A stretch of DNA of 64,000 nucleotides from the NCBI GenBank assembly GCA_000721375.1, contig JOGW01000010.1, positions 248,001 through 312,000 on the forward strand, in the 5' to 3' direction. Both the position numbers and the translations under genes were made by a program. The DNA comes from Streptomyces sp. NRRL B-3428. Lineage in GTDB: Bacteria > Actinomycetota > Actinomycetes > Streptomycetales > Streptomycetaceae. Shown here piece after piece: positions 51,677 to 61,379 of this stretch. The notes beneath the pieces were generated by a model. The model made no database searches and was not told the origin of the DNA. It saw only the letters and a program-made list of their open reading frames with translations. Position 1 is the stretch's first letter; every line of letters starts with the position of its first letter.

Positions 51677-52393
51677 TCAGCCCGTGCGGCGCAGCGCTTC
51701 GGAGAGGCGGGCGGCCGCGTCGATGACGGCCTGGGCGTGCATACGGCCCGGGTGGCGGGTCAGGCGCTCGATCGGTCCGGAGACCGAGACGGCCGCGACC
51801 ACGCGGTTGGACGGGCCGCGCACCGGCGCCGAGACCGAGGCCACGCCCGGCTCGCGCTCGCCGATCGACTGGGCCCAGCCCCGGCGGCGTACACCGGAAA
51901 GTGCCGTCGCCGTGAAGCGCGCGCCCTGCAGTCCGCGGTGCAGACGCTCCGGTTCCTCCCAGGCCATCAGGATCTGGGCCGAGGAGCCTGCCTTCATGGT
52001 GAGCGTGGAGCCGACCGGGACGGTGTCGCGAAGGCCGGACAGGCGCTCGGCCGCGGCCACACAGATGCGCATGTCGCCCTGGCGGCGGTAGAGCTGGGCG
52101 CTCTCGCCCGTCACATCACGCAGGTGCGTGAGAACCGGGCCCGCGGTCGCTAGCAGGCGGTCCTCACCGGCCGCCGCTGCGAGCTCCGCGAGGCGAGGGC
52201 CGAGAATGAAACGACCCTGCATGTCACGCGCCACCATGCGGTGGTGCTCAAGGGCCACGGCAAGGCGGTGTGCCGTGGGTCGTGCGAGTCCTGTGGCTGC
52301 GACCAGCCCTGCGAGGGTGGCCGGACCGGACTCCAGAGCGCTCAAGACCAGAGCCGCCTTGTCGAGAACGCCGACGCCGCTAGAGTTGTCCAT
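51677..52393 (-). CDS. ndgR: IclR-family regulator of amino acid metabolism, NdgR/AreB type
   Basis: 238 residues. An N-terminal winged helix (about 8-60: LDKAALVLSALESGPATLAGLVAATGLARPTAHRLAVALEHHRMVARD) and a C-terminal IclR ligand-binding domain. The position next to leuCD and the length match NdgR of S. coelicolor, a regulator of leucine and other amino acid genes. The ATG at 52393 lies 6 nt after a -10 element, so the transcript is probably leaderless. It is divergent from leuC. Confidence 0.94.
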   Translation of the reverse strand: MDNSSGVGVLDKAALVLSALESGPATLAGLVAATGLARPTAHRLAVALEHHRMVARDMQGRFILGPRLAELAAAAGEDRLLATAGPVLTHLRDVTGESAQLYRRQGDMRICVAAAERLSGLRDTVPVGSTLTMKAGSSAQILMAWEEPERLHRGLQGARFTATALSGVRRRGWAQSIGEREPGVASVSAPVRGPSNRVVAAVSVSGPIERLTRHPGRMHAQAVIDAAARLSEALRRTG

Positions 52394-52399
52394 GCGCCG

Positions 52400-52451
52400 A
52401 TATTCGCGTCTCACTCTGTGAAACGCAAGTTCAATTTTTCCAGGAACTTGC
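52400..52451. promoter_or_regulatory. ndgR promoter and palindrome in the ndgR-leuC region
   Basis: On the minus strand TTGCGT (52428-52423), 17-bp spacer, GAATAT (52405-52400), then 6 bp to the ndgR ATG. Overlapping the -35 is a dyad GCAAGTTC-N11-GAACTTGC (52425-52451). Its location suits NdgR binding to control both genes. Confidence 0.65.
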
Positions 52452-52579
52452 CACCCTGTACGGACGAAGGGCCGAGAGCCAGTGGGCCCGGCGGTCGACG
52501 TCCGGTACGTGGGGAACGGACGTAACCGCCACACATCTCTAGTTGAGCCGGGCGCACAACGCCGGCCGGAGGGAAAGCG

Positions 52580-54013
52580 ATGGGTAGGACACTCGCGGAG
52601 AAGGTCTGGGACGACCACGTCGTCCGGCGCGCCGAGGGCGAGCCCGACCTCCTCTACATCGATCTGCACCTGCTGCACGAGGTGACCAGCCCGCAGGCCT
52701 TCGACGGCCTCCGCAAGAGCGGCCGCGGCGTGCGGCGCCTCGACCTCACCATCGCCACCGAGGACCACAACACCCCGACCCTCGACATCGACAAGCCCAT
52801 CGCCGACCCGGTCTCGCGCGCCCAGCTGGAGACCCTGCGCAAGAACTGCGCGGACTTCGGCGTACGGCTGCACTCGCTGGGCGACGTCGAGCAGGGCGTC
52901 GTCCACGTGGTGGGACCGCAGCTGGGTCTGACCCAGCCCGGCACCACTGTTGTGTGTGGCGATTCGCACACCTCCACCCACGGCGCCTTCGGCGCCCTGG
53001 CGTTCGGCATCGGCACCTCGCAGGTCGAGCACGTGCTCGCCACGCAGACCCTGCCGCTGGCCCGCCCCAAGACGATGGCCATCACGGTCGAGGGCGACGA
53101 ACTGCCCGAGGGCGTCACGGCGAAGGACCTGATCCTGGCCATCATCGCCAGGATCGGCACCGGCGGCGGCCAGGGCTACATCCTCGAATACCGCGGCCCC
53201 GCCGTCGAGAAGCTCTCGATGGAAGCCCGCATGACCATCTGCAACATGTCCATCGAGGCCGGTGCCCGCGCGGGCATGATCGCCCCCGACGAGACGACCT
53301 TCGAGTACATCAAGGGCCGCGACCACGCCCCGACGGGCGAGGACTGGGACGCCGCCGTCGCGTACTGGAAGACCCTGAAGACCGATGAGGACGCGGTGTT
53401 CGACGCCGAGGTCGTCATCAAGGCCGAGGAACTCTCGCCGTTCGTCACCTGGGGCACCAACCCCGGTCAGGGCGCGCCCCTGTCGGCGAACGTCCCCGAT
53501 CCGGCTTCGTACGAAGACGCTTCGGAGCGGCACGCGGCCGAGAAGGCCCTGGAGTACATGGGTCTGGAGGCCGGTCAGGCGCTGCGCGACATCAAGGTCG
53601 ACACGGTCTTCGTCGGTTCCTGCACCAACGGCCGTATCGAGGACCTGCGTGCGGCCGCCGCGATCGTCGAAGGCCGCAAAATCGCCGACGGAGTACGGAT
53701 GCTGGTCGTCCCGGGCTCCGCTCGCGTGGGCCTGCAGGCCGTATCCGAGGGCCTGGACAAGGTTTTCAAGGAGGCCGGCGCCGAATGGCGGCACGCGGGC
53801 TGCTCGATGTGTCTGGGCATGAACCCCGACCAACTCGCCCCGGGCGAGCGCTCCGCGTCCACCTCGAACCGCAACTTCGAAGGCCGGCAGGGCAAGGGCG
53901 GCCGCACCCACCTGGTCTCGCCCCAGGTCGCCGCCGCCACCGCGGTGCTGGGCCACTTGGCCTCGCCCGCCGACCTGTCCGACGCCGACGCCCGTACGCC
54001 CGCTGGAGTCTGA
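52580..54013 (+). CDS. leuC: 3-isopropylmalate dehydratase large subunit
   Basis: 477 residues, a [4Fe-4S] aconitase-family enzyme that isomerises 2- to 3-isopropylmalate, and (R)-citramalate in the CimA route. Motifs: [30 protein letters not shown], cluster ligands in [14 protein letters not shown] and [13 protein letters not shown], and the active-site [21 protein letters not shown] lies 6 nt before the ATG. LeuD follows after 6 bp. Confidence 0.97.
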   Translation: MGRTLAEKVWDDHVVRRAEGEPDLLYIDLHLLHEVTSPQAFDGLRKSGRGVRRLDLTIATEDHNTPTLDIDKPIADPVSRAQLETLRKNCADFGVRLHSLGDVEQGVVHVVGPQLGLTQPGTTVVCGDSHTSTHGAFGALAFGIGTSQVEHVLATQTLPLARPKTMAITVEGDELPEGVTAKDLILAIIARIGTGGGQGYILEYRGPAVEKLSMEARMTICNMSIEAGARAGMIAPDETTFEYIKGRDHAPTGEDWDAAVAYWKTLKTDEDAVFDAEVVIKAEELSPFVTWGTNPGQGAPLSANVPDPASYEDASERHAAEKALEYMGLEAGQALRDIKVDTVFVGSCTNGRIEDLRAAAAIVEGRKIADGVRMLVVPGSARVGLQAVSEGLDKVFKEAGAEWRHAGCSMCLGMNPDQLAPGERSASTSNRNFEGRQGKGGRTHLVSPQVAAATAVLGHLASPADLSDADARTPAGV

Positions 54014-54019
54014 TCAGCC

Positions 54020-54613
54020 ATGGAAGCTTTCACCACGCACACCGGCCGGGCCGTGCCGCTGCGCCGCAGCAACGTCGACACCGACCAGATCATCCCCGCC
54101 CACTGGCTCAAGAAGGTGACCAGGGACGGTTTCGAGGACGGTCTCTTCGAGGCCTGGCGCAAGGACCCGGAGTTCATCCTCAACAAGGAGGAGCGCGAGG
54201 GCGCCTCGGTCCTGGTCGCCGGACCCGACTTCGGCACCGGATCCTCCCGTGAACACGCCGTATGGGCCCTGCAGAACTACGGCTTCAAGACGGTCATCTC
54301 CGCCCGCTTCGCCGACATCTTCCGCGGCAACTCGCTGAAGAACGGCCTCCTGACCGTCGTACTCGACCAGAAGATCGTGGACGCGCTCTGGGAGCTGACG
54401 GAGGCGGACCCGACCGCCGAAATCACCGTTGACCTGCAGGAACGCCAAGTCCGAGCCGAAGGAATCACCGCCGACTTCGAGTTGGACGAGAACTCCCGCT
54501 GGCGGCTGCTCAACGGCCTGGACGACATCTCCATCACCCTGCAGAACGAGCCCGACATCGCGGCCTACGAGGCGGATCGCCCCGCCTACAAGCCGCGCAC
54601 CGTCCAGGTGTGA
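54020..54613 (+). CDS. leuD: 3-isopropylmalate dehydratase small subunit
   Basis: 197 residues, the swivelling domain that completes the LeuCD active site. Motifs: [52 protein letters not shown] and [15 protein letters not shown]. It lies 6 bp after leuC in the same operon; a terminator follows. Confidence 0.97.
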   Translation: MEAFTTHTGRAVPLRRSNVDTDQIIPAHWLKKVTRDGFEDGLFEAWRKDPEFILNKEEREGASVLVAGPDFGTGSSREHAVWALQNYGFKTVISARFADIFRGNSLKNGLLTVVLDQKIVDALWELTEADPTAEITVDLQERQVRAEGITADFELDENSRWRLLNGLDDISITLQNEPDIAAYEADRPAYKPRTVQV

Positions 54614-54647
54614 TGCGCCATTCGGGCAACCGAGCCCGATGACATTT

Positions 54648-54687
54648 CCGAACCGCGGTCTGCGTGCAGACCGCGGTTCGGCGTTTT
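54648..54687 (+). terminator. Terminator of leuCD
   Basis: Perfect 16-bp stem CCGAACCGCGGTCTGC / GCAGACCGCGGTTCGG with loop GT, followed by CGTTTT. Confidence 0.95.
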
Positions 54688-54864
54688 GGGCCCCGGAGGC
54701 ACCAAGTCCTCGTATGCGAGAGCGAGTTGGGCTCACCTGTCGTACGTGCTGCGAGCCCTCGGCGAGGAACGACTTCAGGCCTCCGGCGTCCCCGAAATCC
54801 CCTTCTGCGCGGCACGCTGAGGCCTCGTGAGGCGACAACTCAGGCCAGATGGCACAATCGGTGC

Positions 54865-55110
54865 ATGGAACGCGAACGCCAACTCGAGTTGTACGGCGAG
54901 GTCGCGGACCAGCTGAAAGAAGCGCACCGCAAGGTGCGTGAACTGCAAGTACCGGAGAGCGTACGGATGGCGCTGACCCGGAAGCTGCTGGTCATTACGG
55001 CCGCGGCCAAACACGATCTCGTCGATGCGGCAAGACGCCTTGGGCAGTTCATGGATGAGCTGGACGCAAGGGCCTTATCCGATGGCGGAACCACGGACGG
55101 AACTCCTTGA
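54865..55110 (+). CDS. Small helical protein of unknown function
   Basis: 81 residues: charged and predicted helical ([64 protein letters not shown]), no membrane segment. CACAAT lies 6 nt before the ATG at 54865, so the mRNA is probably leaderless. It stands alone between leuD and hupS. The family appears to be Streptomyces-type conserved but I cannot name it. Confidence 0.75.
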   Translation: MERERQLELYGEVADQLKEAHRKVRELQVPESVRMALTRKLLVITAAAKHDLVDAARRLGQFMDELDARALSDGGTTDGTP

Positions 55111-55258
55111 AGCCCCCAGTCAGCTGCGGTTGAAGGCCCAGTTCGCTGCGGCACGTGGGTGATTCGCCCGTTTCGTGTTTGATTTGCGGTATATATCTGC
55201 CTAACGTGCGAAAAAGCCAGAACGGAATCGTTCCGGCAATGTCTCCGAAGGGGAAGAC

Positions 55259-55924
55259 GTGAACAAGGCGCAGCTCGTAGAAGCGATTGCCGACAAGGTC
55301 GGTGGCCGGCAGCAGGCCTCCGACGCCGTCGACGCCGTACTGGACGCCATCGTCCGTGCCGTCGTCAGCGGCGACCGTGTGTCGGTCACGGGCTTCGGCT
55401 CGTTCGAGAAGGTCGACCGCCCGGCCCGTTACGCCCGCAACCCGCAGACGGGTGAGCGCGTTCGGGTCAAGAAGACCTCGGTGCCGCGTTTCCGCGCCGG
55501 CCAGGGCTTCAAGGACCTCGTGAGCGGCTCCAAGAAGCTCCCGAAGAACGACGTGGCGGTCAAGAAGGCGCCCAAGGGCAGCCTGACGGGCGGCGCTTCC
55601 GCGACGGTCAAGAAGGCCGCGGCCAAGAAGGCGACCACCGCCAAGAAGGCGGCCGCGAAGAAGGCCACCCCGGCGAAGAAGGCCACGGCGAAGAAGACCG
55701 TCGCCAAGAAGGCCACGGCCAAGAAGACCACCGCCAAGAAGGCCGCTCCGGCCAAGAAGGCGGCCACGGCGAAGAAGACCGTCGCCAAGAAGGCCGCTCC
55801 GGCCAAGAAGGCGACGGCGAAGAAGACCGCCCCCGCCAAGAAGGCCACGGCGAAGAAGGCGCCCGCCAAGAAGTCGACGGCGCGCAAGACCACCGCCAAG
55901 AAGGCTGTCGCGCGCAAGAAGTGA
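55259..55924 (+). CDS. hupS: HU-type nucleoid protein with lysine-rich tail, HupS type
   Basis: 221 residues. A standard HU domain (1-about 93): [89 protein letters not shown] tail of about 120 residues of repeated KKA(A/T)(A/P)KKATAKK, like histone H1, follows. In Streptomyces the tailed HU compacts spore nucleoids. The GTG at 55259 lies 6 nt after GGGGAAG. An AT-rich TATATATC at 55190 may hold the -10, and the dyad CGGAA-TCG-TTCCG (55223-55235) lies between it and the start. Confidence 0.96.
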   Translation: MNKAQLVEAIADKVGGRQQASDAVDAVLDAIVRAVVSGDRVSVTGFGSFEKVDRPARYARNPQTGERVRVKKTSVPRFRAGQGFKDLVSGSKKLPKNDVAVKKAPKGSLTGGASATVKKAAAKKATTAKKAAAKKATPAKKATAKKTVAKKATAKKTTAKKAAPAKKAATAKKTVAKKAAPAKKATAKKTAPAKKATAKKAPAKKSTARKTTAKKAVARKK

Positions 55925-55954
55925 CAACCGCTTCGCAGGGCTCACTCACACGCC

Positions 55955-55984
55955 GGGCCGGTTCCCTTTCGGGGGAGCCGGCCC
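55955..55984 (+). terminator. Terminator of hupS
   Basis: GGGCCGGTTCCC / GGGAGCCGGCCC stem with one wobble pair and a short TTTC loop, 30 bp after the stop. Confidence 0.75.
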
Positions 55985-56117
55985 GCGGTGCGTCTGCGTC
56001 CGCGGCGTTGTCAGTGGGCGCCGATAGCCTTGATAGGGCTCGGCCCCCGGGTGGGAGGGGTCTGTCCAGCGCACGGTGCGGTTCAACAGTCCCTGGACCG
56101 CCCGATACCCTGCGGGC

Positions 56118-56321
56118 ATGCAGGCCACCTCGTACACGTACGACCAAGAGACCCGCACCGGCAGTGTGCTCCTCGACGACGGCACCCCTGTCGAGTTCGC
56201 CGCCGAGGCCTTCGACGCCGGTGGTCTCAGGCTGCTTCGGCCGGGTCAGCGCGTACGAATTGAGGTCGAGGGTGACGGGGAGGCCCGGCGGATCACGCTG
56301 GTGACCCTGCAGACCTTCTGA
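56118..56321 (+). CDS. Small CspA-like (OB-fold) protein
   Basis: 67 residues. TGSVLLDDGTPVEFAAEAFDAGGLRLLRPGQRVRIEVEGDGEARRITLVTLQTF follows the cold-shock-domain strand pattern but lacks the aromatic RNP1/RNP2 surface residues of true CspA. GATACC lies 8 nt before the ATG at 56118, so the mRNA may be leaderless. The stop abuts the convergent cofC stop with no gap. Confidence 0.72.
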   Translation: MQATSYTYDQETRTGSVLLDDGTPVEFAAEAFDAGGLRLLRPGQRVRIEVEGDGEARRITLVTLQTF

Positions 56322-57011
56322 TCACGCGGGCGATTGCGCGGACCTTCTGAACATCTCCGCGCTGCGCGGCCCGAGCCCCAGACGGTGCGCCGCCTGGAGA
56401 TCCGCCCAGGTGTCCACGTCCTGACGGACGCTCTCGACGCCGGCCAGGGCCAGTTCGACCGCCCCTGACGCCGCGTGACGGGCGCGTGAGGCGCCGCCGA
56501 AGGCGGGTGCGAGTTCTGTTCCGGGACCCGCCGAGAGCAGCGTCGTACCGATTCCCGCGGCATCCGCGAGAAATGCGCGCGGGAATTGCGCGGCATTGTC
56601 GAGAACGGCGGTCAATTCAGCCGGGCGCAGAGCCGGCAGATCCGCATTCAGGGCCGCGACCGCCGCTTCGGGCCGCCGGGCCCGCACCGCACGCTCCCCG
56701 TGCGCGAGCGCGGCGTTCAGGCCCGTACCGGGCTCGTCGCGCACGATCAGGGCGCCGAGGGCCGCGAGTTCCCGCCCGGCCAGCTCGTCGTCCGTGACGA
56801 CCACCACATCCCGTACCGCGGGACAGGCCGCCACCGCTGCCACCGTGTCCTGCGCGAACGCCAGGGCGAGCGAGGGGCGCAGCGGTGCCACGCTGTGCGC
56901 GAGCACCGGCTCCACGAGCCTGCTCTTCGCCCGCGCCAGGGGCTTCAGGGGTATGACCAGGGTCCACGCGAGCGGCGTGGACCGGCCGTTGTCGGTGCGC
57001 ATCGCGCCCAT
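56322..57011 (-). CDS. cofC: Phosphoenolpyruvate/2-phospho-L-lactate guanylyltransferase
   Basis: 229 residues, a nucleotidyltransferase fold. It transfers GMP to phosphoenolpyruvate or 2-phospholactate in coenzyme F420 synthesis. VIPLKPLARAKSRL is the P-loop-like opening of CofC/FbiD; DVVVVTDDELAGRELAALGALIVRDEPGTGLNAALAHGERAV and ALNADLPALRPAEL follow it. The ATG at 57011 is one of two in-frame starts (the other at 57002). It is not clustered here with the other F420 genes. Confidence 0.88.
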   Translation of the reverse strand: MGAMRTDNGRSTPLAWTLVIPLKPLARAKSRLVEPVLAHSVAPLRPSLALAFAQDTVAAVAACPAVRDVVVVTDDELAGRELAALGALIVRDEPGTGLNAALAHGERAVRARRPEAAVAALNADLPALRPAELTAVLDNAAQFPRAFLADAAGIGTTLLSAGPGTELAPAFGGASRARHAASGAVELALAGVESVRQDVDTWADLQAAHRLGLGPRSAEMFRRSAQSPA

Positions 57012-57189
57012 TCTGGCCCGCCCGGCGGTGCTGTGGAGGCAGTGGGGTCACGAGGTGGCAAAGCCCTGTACAGCGCGGGTGAGCGTACAGAGGACGGCGT
57101 ACGGTGTTCTCGACAGACCGGGGACCTGGGGCGACACTTGTGCGGCCGTCCACCCGCACGGCGTCAGGTCCTTAGAGGAAGGTGTCCGA

Positions 57190-57942
57190 GTGCCCCGCCG
57201 CAGAATCGGCTTCTGGTACCGCCTTGCGGCGGTCATCGCCAAACCGCCGCTGATTGTTCTCCTCAAGCGGGACTGGCGCGGGATGGAACACATTCCGGCC
57301 GAGGGCGGATTTATCACCGCGGTGAACCACAATTCGCATGTCGACCCATTCGCATACGCGCACTATCAGTACAACACCGGACGTGTGCCGCGTTTCCTTG
57401 CGAAGCATGGGCTTTTCAAGAGCGGATTTGTCGGCACGATGATGCGGGGGACCGGACAGATCCCCGTCTACCGCGAGTCCACGGATGCGCTGAGCGCCTT
57501 TCGCGCCGCCATCGAAGCGGTGGAGCGCGGGGAATGCGTCGCCTTCTATCCGGAGGGCACCATCACCCGCGACCCCGAGCAGTGGCCGATGGTCGCGAAG
57601 ACCGGCGCCGCACGGGTCGCCCTGCAGACCAAGTGCCCGGTGATTCCCGTCGCCCAGTGGGGCGCCAACGAGTTGCTCCCGCCGTACGCGAAGAAGCCCG
57701 ATGTCTTCCCGCGCAAGACCAGCCATGTGCTCGCCGGACCGGCGGTGGACCTTTCGGCGTTCTACGACCGGGAGATGACCCCCGAACTCCTGCAGGAGGC
57801 AACGGAGGTCATCATGCGCCACGTCACCGCCCTGCTCGAGGAGCTGCGCGGCGAGAAGGCTCCCGATATGCCGTACGACCCGCGCAAGGCACGTATCGAA
57901 CAGCGCCGCAAGCTTGCGGAAGGTGAGGGCGAGAAGAAGTGA
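57190..57942 (+). CDS. plsC: 1-acyl-sn-glycerol-3-phosphate acyltransferase
   Basis: 250 residues. Acylates lysophosphatidate in phospholipid synthesis. The catalytic [15 protein letters not shown] (NHX4D) and the [12 protein letters not shown] acceptor motif are intact. A hydrophobic N-terminal segment is present. The GTG at 57190 follows GAGGAAGG by 7 nt; the frame is open further upstream. It overlaps gpsA by 4 bp (GTGA), so the two make the glycerophospholipid precursors together. This is the likely housekeeping PlsC, in contrast to the copy at 9262. Confidence 0.93.
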   Translation: MPRRRIGFWYRLAAVIAKPPLIVLLKRDWRGMEHIPAEGGFITAVNHNSHVDPFAYAHYQYNTGRVPRFLAKHGLFKSGFVGTMMRGTGQIPVYRESTDALSAFRAAIEAVERGECVAFYPEGTITRDPEQWPMVAKTGAARVALQTKCPVIPVAQWGANELLPPYAKKPDVFPRKTSHVLAGPAVDLSAFYDREMTPELLQEATEVIMRHVTALLEELRGEKAPDMPYDPRKARIEQRRKLAEGEGEKK

Positions 57943-58949
57943 CTGCACCGGTGAAGGCGGCCGTCTTCGGTACGGGTTCGTGGGGGACGACGTTCGCCAT
58001 GGTGCTCGCCGACGCAGGCTGTGAGGTGACGCTCTGGGGCCGCAGGCCCGAGCTCGCCGAGGCCATCAACTCCACGCGCAGGAACCCGGACTACCTGCCG
58101 GACGTCGAACTCCCCGAGCGGATCAGGGCGACGACCGATGCCGCCGAGGCCGCGGCCGGTGCGGAGTTCACCGTGCTCGCGATCCCCTCGCAGACCCTGC
58201 GGGCCAATCTCACCGAGTGGGCGCCGCTGCTCGCGCCCGACACCGTGCTCGTCTCCCTCATGAAGGGTGTCGAACTCGGCACCGCGATGCGCATGAGCGA
58301 GGTCATCTCGGATGTCACCAAGGCGCCCGCCGAGCGCATCGCGATCGTCACGGGCCCCAACCTGGCCCGTGAGATCGCCGCACGTCAGCCGGCCGCGGCG
58401 GTCGTGGCCTGCAGTGACGAAGCGGTGGCCAAGCGGCTGCAGGCCGCCTGCCACACCCCGTACTTCCGCCCGTACACCGAGACCGATGTCGTCGGCTGCG
58501 AACTCGGCGGCGCGGTCAAGAACGTGATCGGCCTCGCGGTCGGCATCGCCGACGGCATGGGCCTCGGCGACAACACCAAGGGCTCGCTGATCACGCGGGG
58601 CCTCGCGGAGACCGCACGGCTCGGGCTCGCGATGGGCGCCGACCCGCTCACCTTCTCCGGGCTCGCGGGCCTCGGCGACCTGGTGGCGACGGCCTCTTCG
58701 CCGCTCTCCCGCAACCACACCTTCGGCATCAACCTCGGCCGTGGCATGTCGCTCGAAGAGACCATCGCGGTCACCAAGCAGACCGCCGAAGGCGTCAAGT
58801 CCTGTGAATCCGTTGCCGATCTGGCCCGGCGGCACGGGGTCGAGATGCCGATCACGGACACCGTCGTGGACATCGTGCACAACGGAAAGCCGCCGCTGGT
58901 CGCCGTGAAGGAACTGATGTCGCGCAGCGCGAAGGCCGAGCGTCACTGA
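57939..58949 (+). CDS. gpsA: Glycerol-3-phosphate dehydrogenase (NAD(P)+)
   Basis: 336 residues. Makes sn-glycerol-3-phosphate from dihydroxyacetone phosphate for membrane lipids. The N-terminal dinucleotide fold is [21 protein letters not shown] (VFGTGSWG). [50 protein letters not shown] and [21 protein letters not shown] carry the catalytic and substrate sites. Coupled to plsC by a 4-bp overlap. Confidence 0.96.
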   Translation: MTAPVKAAVFGTGSWGTTFAMVLADAGCEVTLWGRRPELAEAINSTRRNPDYLPDVELPERIRATTDAAEAAAGAEFTVLAIPSQTLRANLTEWAPLLAPDTVLVSLMKGVELGTAMRMSEVISDVTKAPAERIAIVTGPNLAREIAARQPAAAVVACSDEAVAKRLQAACHTPYFRPYTETDVVGCELGGAVKNVIGLAVGIADGMGLGDNTKGSLITRGLAETARLGLAMGADPLTFSGLAGLGDLVATASSPLSRNHTFGINLGRGMSLEETIAVTKQTAEGVKSCESVADLARRHGVEMPITDTVVDIVHNGKPPLVAVKELMSRSAKAERH

Positions 58950-59068
58950 CCCTCCTGCGGTGCGAACCACGTGCGGACTAACCCTCGTGAAGTCCGCGCA
59001 TCACTGACAGTGACGCAGCGCGGCGGGGCTCCCTGGGGCGCGGTCACGCAAGGTAGTCTCAACGCGAT

Positions 59069-60241
59069 ATGAGCAGCGAGACCTCCTCCCAGAGCCCTGT
59101 TCCCGCCGCCTCCGGCGGGAATGTCCGCAAGCCGCGCGTGGCCGTCGTGTTCGGCGGACGCAGCTCCGAGCACGGCATCTCGGTCGTCACGGCCGGCGCC
59201 GTACTCAATGCGATCGACCGCACCAAGTACGACGTGCTGCCCATCGGCATCACCTCGGACGGCCGGTGGATGCTGACCGCCGACGAGCCCGAGCGGATGG
59301 CCATCGCCGACCGCAAGGTGCCGAGCGTCGAGCAGGTCGTCGAGAACACCGAGGGCGGGGTCATCCTGCCGGTCGACCCCGCCAACCGCGAGGTCGTCTA
59401 CACCGAGCCGGGCGCTGTGCCCAAGGCGCTCGGCGAGGTCGACGTGGTCTTCCCGATGCTGCACGGCCCGTACGGCGAGGACGGCACGCTGCAGGGTCTG
59501 CTCGAACTGTCCGGAACGCCCTATGTGGGCTCGGGAGTTCTGGCCTCCGCGGTCGGCCAGGACAAGGAGTACATGAAGCGCGTCTTCACCTCCTTCGGTC
59601 TGCCCGTCGGCCCGTACCTGGTGATCCGCCCGCGCGAGTGGGAGAACGACCGGGCCGACGCCCGTCAGAAGATCGCCGAGTTCGCCGGTGAGCACGGCTG
59701 GCCGCTGTTCATCAAGCCGGCCCGTGCAGGATCCTCCTTCGGTATCACCAAGGTCGACTCCTTCGACGGTCTGGACGAGGCGATCGAAGAGGCGCGGCGC
59801 CACGACCCGAAGTTCCTCGTGGAGGCGCTCCTTCGCGGCCGCGAGATCGAGTGCGGTGTCCTCGAGTTCGAGGACGGTCCGCGGGCGAGCGTGCCGGCCG
59901 AGATCCCGCCGGTCACCGACCACGAGTTCTACGACTTCGAGGCCAAGTACATCGACTCGGCCTCCGGCCTCGTACCGGCGCCGCTGACCCCGGAGCAGAC
60001 CGCCGAGGTGCAGCGTCTCGCGGTCGCCGCCTTCGACGCGGCGAGCTGCGAGGGCCTGGTGCGCGCGGACTTCTTCCTCACGGAGGACGGCGAGTTCGTG
60101 ATCAACGAGATCAACACGATGCCGGGGTTCACGCCCATCTCCATGTACCCGCGCATGTGGCAGGAGAGCGGGGTCTCGTACCCGGAGCTGGTGGACCGCC
60201 TGGTCCAGGCGGCTCTGCGGCGGTCGACCGGGCTGCGCTAG
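59069..60241 (+). CDS. ddlA: D-alanine-D-alanine ligase
   Basis: 390 residues, ATP-grasp enzyme that makes D-Ala-D-Ala for peptidoglycan. Motifs: VFGGRSSEHGISVVTA, HGPYGEDGTLQGLLELSGTPYVGSGVLASAVGQDK, PLFIKPARAGSSFGITKV, GRASVPAEIPPV-like RGREIECGVLEF, and the C-terminal FVINEINTMPGFTPISMYPRMW. The Tyr in the omega-loop context is present (GTPYVGSG), so it is the usual D-Ala type and not the D-lactate type. TAGTCT lies 10 nt before the ATG. Confidence 0.96.
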   Translation: MSSETSSQSPVPAASGGNVRKPRVAVVFGGRSSEHGISVVTAGAVLNAIDRTKYDVLPIGITSDGRWMLTADEPERMAIADRKVPSVEQVVENTEGGVILPVDPANREVVYTEPGAVPKALGEVDVVFPMLHGPYGEDGTLQGLLELSGTPYVGSGVLASAVGQDKEYMKRVFTSFGLPVGPYLVIRPREWENDRADARQKIAEFAGEHGWPLFIKPARAGSSFGITKVDSFDGLDEAIEEARRHDPKFLVEALLRGREIECGVLEFEDGPRASVPAEIPPVTDHEFYDFEAKYIDSASGLVPAPLTPEQTAEVQRLAVAAFDAASCEGLVRADFFLTEDGEFVINEINTMPGFTPISMYPRMWQESGVSYPELVDRLVQAALRRSTGLR

Positions 60242-60288
60242 AGCGGCTGCCGGGCCGAGTCGGAGCGACTGCCGCCCTGAGCACGGAG

Positions 60289-60324
60289 AAAGCCGCACCT
60301 CGTACGTACGGGGTGCGGCTCTTT
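60289..60324 (+). terminator. Terminator of ddl
   Basis: AAAGCCGCACC / GGGTGCGGCTCTTT stem around CGTACGTACG, ending in CTTT, between ddl and the convergent lipoprotein gene. Confidence 0.9.
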
Positions 60325-60364
60325 CATGTCGTACGGGGATGTCGTACGGGACTTGGCGGCGATC

Positions 60365-60847
60365 TCAGGTCGCGATGCCCTCGGGGACCGTCTTCTTGAT
60401 CACGCGGCCCAGGTCCACCAGCGATCCGGCACCCGCTTTGGCGTGCTCCTTGCTGATGGTGACCTCGACGTAGGCCTCGCGCAGAGCGCTCGTGAACCGG
60501 TACGAACCGTCCCTGGGCTCCTCCACCAGCCAGCCCTGGCCGTCCACGGTCGTGGTGGATGGATTCGGGTCCAGCATCTTGGCGGGCTGTGCGACCCCGC
60601 AGCGCAGTATGATCGCCGAGCCTCCCCACCCCGCGGTGAACTTCGAGCTCGGCTCGGGATCGCTCCGGTCCAGGCCGTCAAGGCGCTCGGGCAGTGCCTC
60701 GTGCAGCTTGCGGCAGTGGCCGGATGTCCGGGTGTCGGGGGAGGGAACCGCGACCGTCGCCCTGTCGTCCGTCGAAGAACAGCCCGCGGCCAGGATCAGC
60801 AGGCCGAGGGCGGGCAGCGTGGCGAGCCGGTGGCGGTAGGAGAACAC
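60365..60847 (-). CDS. Lipoprotein of the DUF3515 family
   Basis: 160 residues. The signal peptide carries a lipobox LILAAGC (Cys about 23), so it is anchored outside the membrane. The mature part, HCRKLHEALPERLDGLDR, then AIILRCGVAQPAKMLDPN, WLVEEPRDGSYRFTSALREAYVEVTISKEHA, fits DUF3515, an actinobacterial lipoprotein family of unknown role. Three Cys suggest a disulphide besides the lipidated one. GTG start at 60847. Confidence 0.88.
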   Translation of the reverse strand: MFSYRHRLATLPALGLLILAAGCSSTDDRATVAVPSPDTRTSGHCRKLHEALPERLDGLDRSDPEPSSKFTAGWGGSAIILRCGVAQPAKMLDPNPSTTTVDGQGWLVEEPRDGSYRFTSALREAYVEVTISKEHAKAGAGSLVDLGRVIKKTVPEGIAT

Positions 60848-60867
60848 CGGCCAAGCGTAGACGGGGG

Positions 60868-61101
60868 CTACAAGTGCACGACCGGGCAGGTCAGGGTGCG
60901 GGTGATGCCGTCCACTTGCTGGACCTTGGCGACCACCATGCGACCGAGGTCGTCAACCGTGTCCGCCTGGGCGCGGACGATGACATCGTAGGGACCGGTG
61001 ACGTCCTCGGCCTGGATCACTCCCGGGATCTTGCCGATCAGATCGGCGACGGTCGACGCCTTGCCGACCTCGGTCTGGATCAGGATGTACGCCTGTACCA
61101 C
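60868..61101 (-). CDS. Stand-alone Lrp/AsnC ligand-binding (RAM) domain
   Basis: 77 residues, only the effector domain of Lrp-type regulators: VQAYILIQTEVGKASTVADLIGKIPGVIQAEDVTGPYDVIVRAQADTVDDLGRMVVAKVQQVDGITRTLTCPVV. No DNA-binding domain is present. Such proteins bind amino acids or modulate full-length Lrp proteins by mixed oligomers. The GTG at 61101 has GGAGG 4 nt upstream; the frame continues upstream but has no HTH. It lies 20 bp upstream of the lipoprotein gene, so they may share a transcript. Confidence 0.9.
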   Translation of the reverse strand: MVQAYILIQTEVGKASTVADLIGKIPGVIQAEDVTGPYDVIVRAQADTVDDLGRMVVAKVQQVDGITRTLTCPVVHL

Positions 61102-61379
61102 GGAACCTCCAGGGCGGCCACGAGGATCTTCGCGGTCGGTGTGATCGCGGGGACCATGCGGGGGAAAGGGACGCCACGGTATCGCGTTGCCGCATCCCGC
61201 GGGGAGACCCGTGGTGACTCGGACGCTCGCACCGTGGCTCACGCACCCGCGTGCGCCACGGCGTACGCAGTTGCGCACGCGTTGGCGTGCGCAGCACAGA
61301 AGTTGACGTATTCGTTGACGGTACCTGCGGCCGATGGGGCCCGCTACCGCAAGGGCACTGGCGCAGAAAGGGCGTGTCG

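Noticed and set aside
61102..61379. TPP riboswitch upstream of thiL
   Set aside because: The conserved thi-box segments are not seen.
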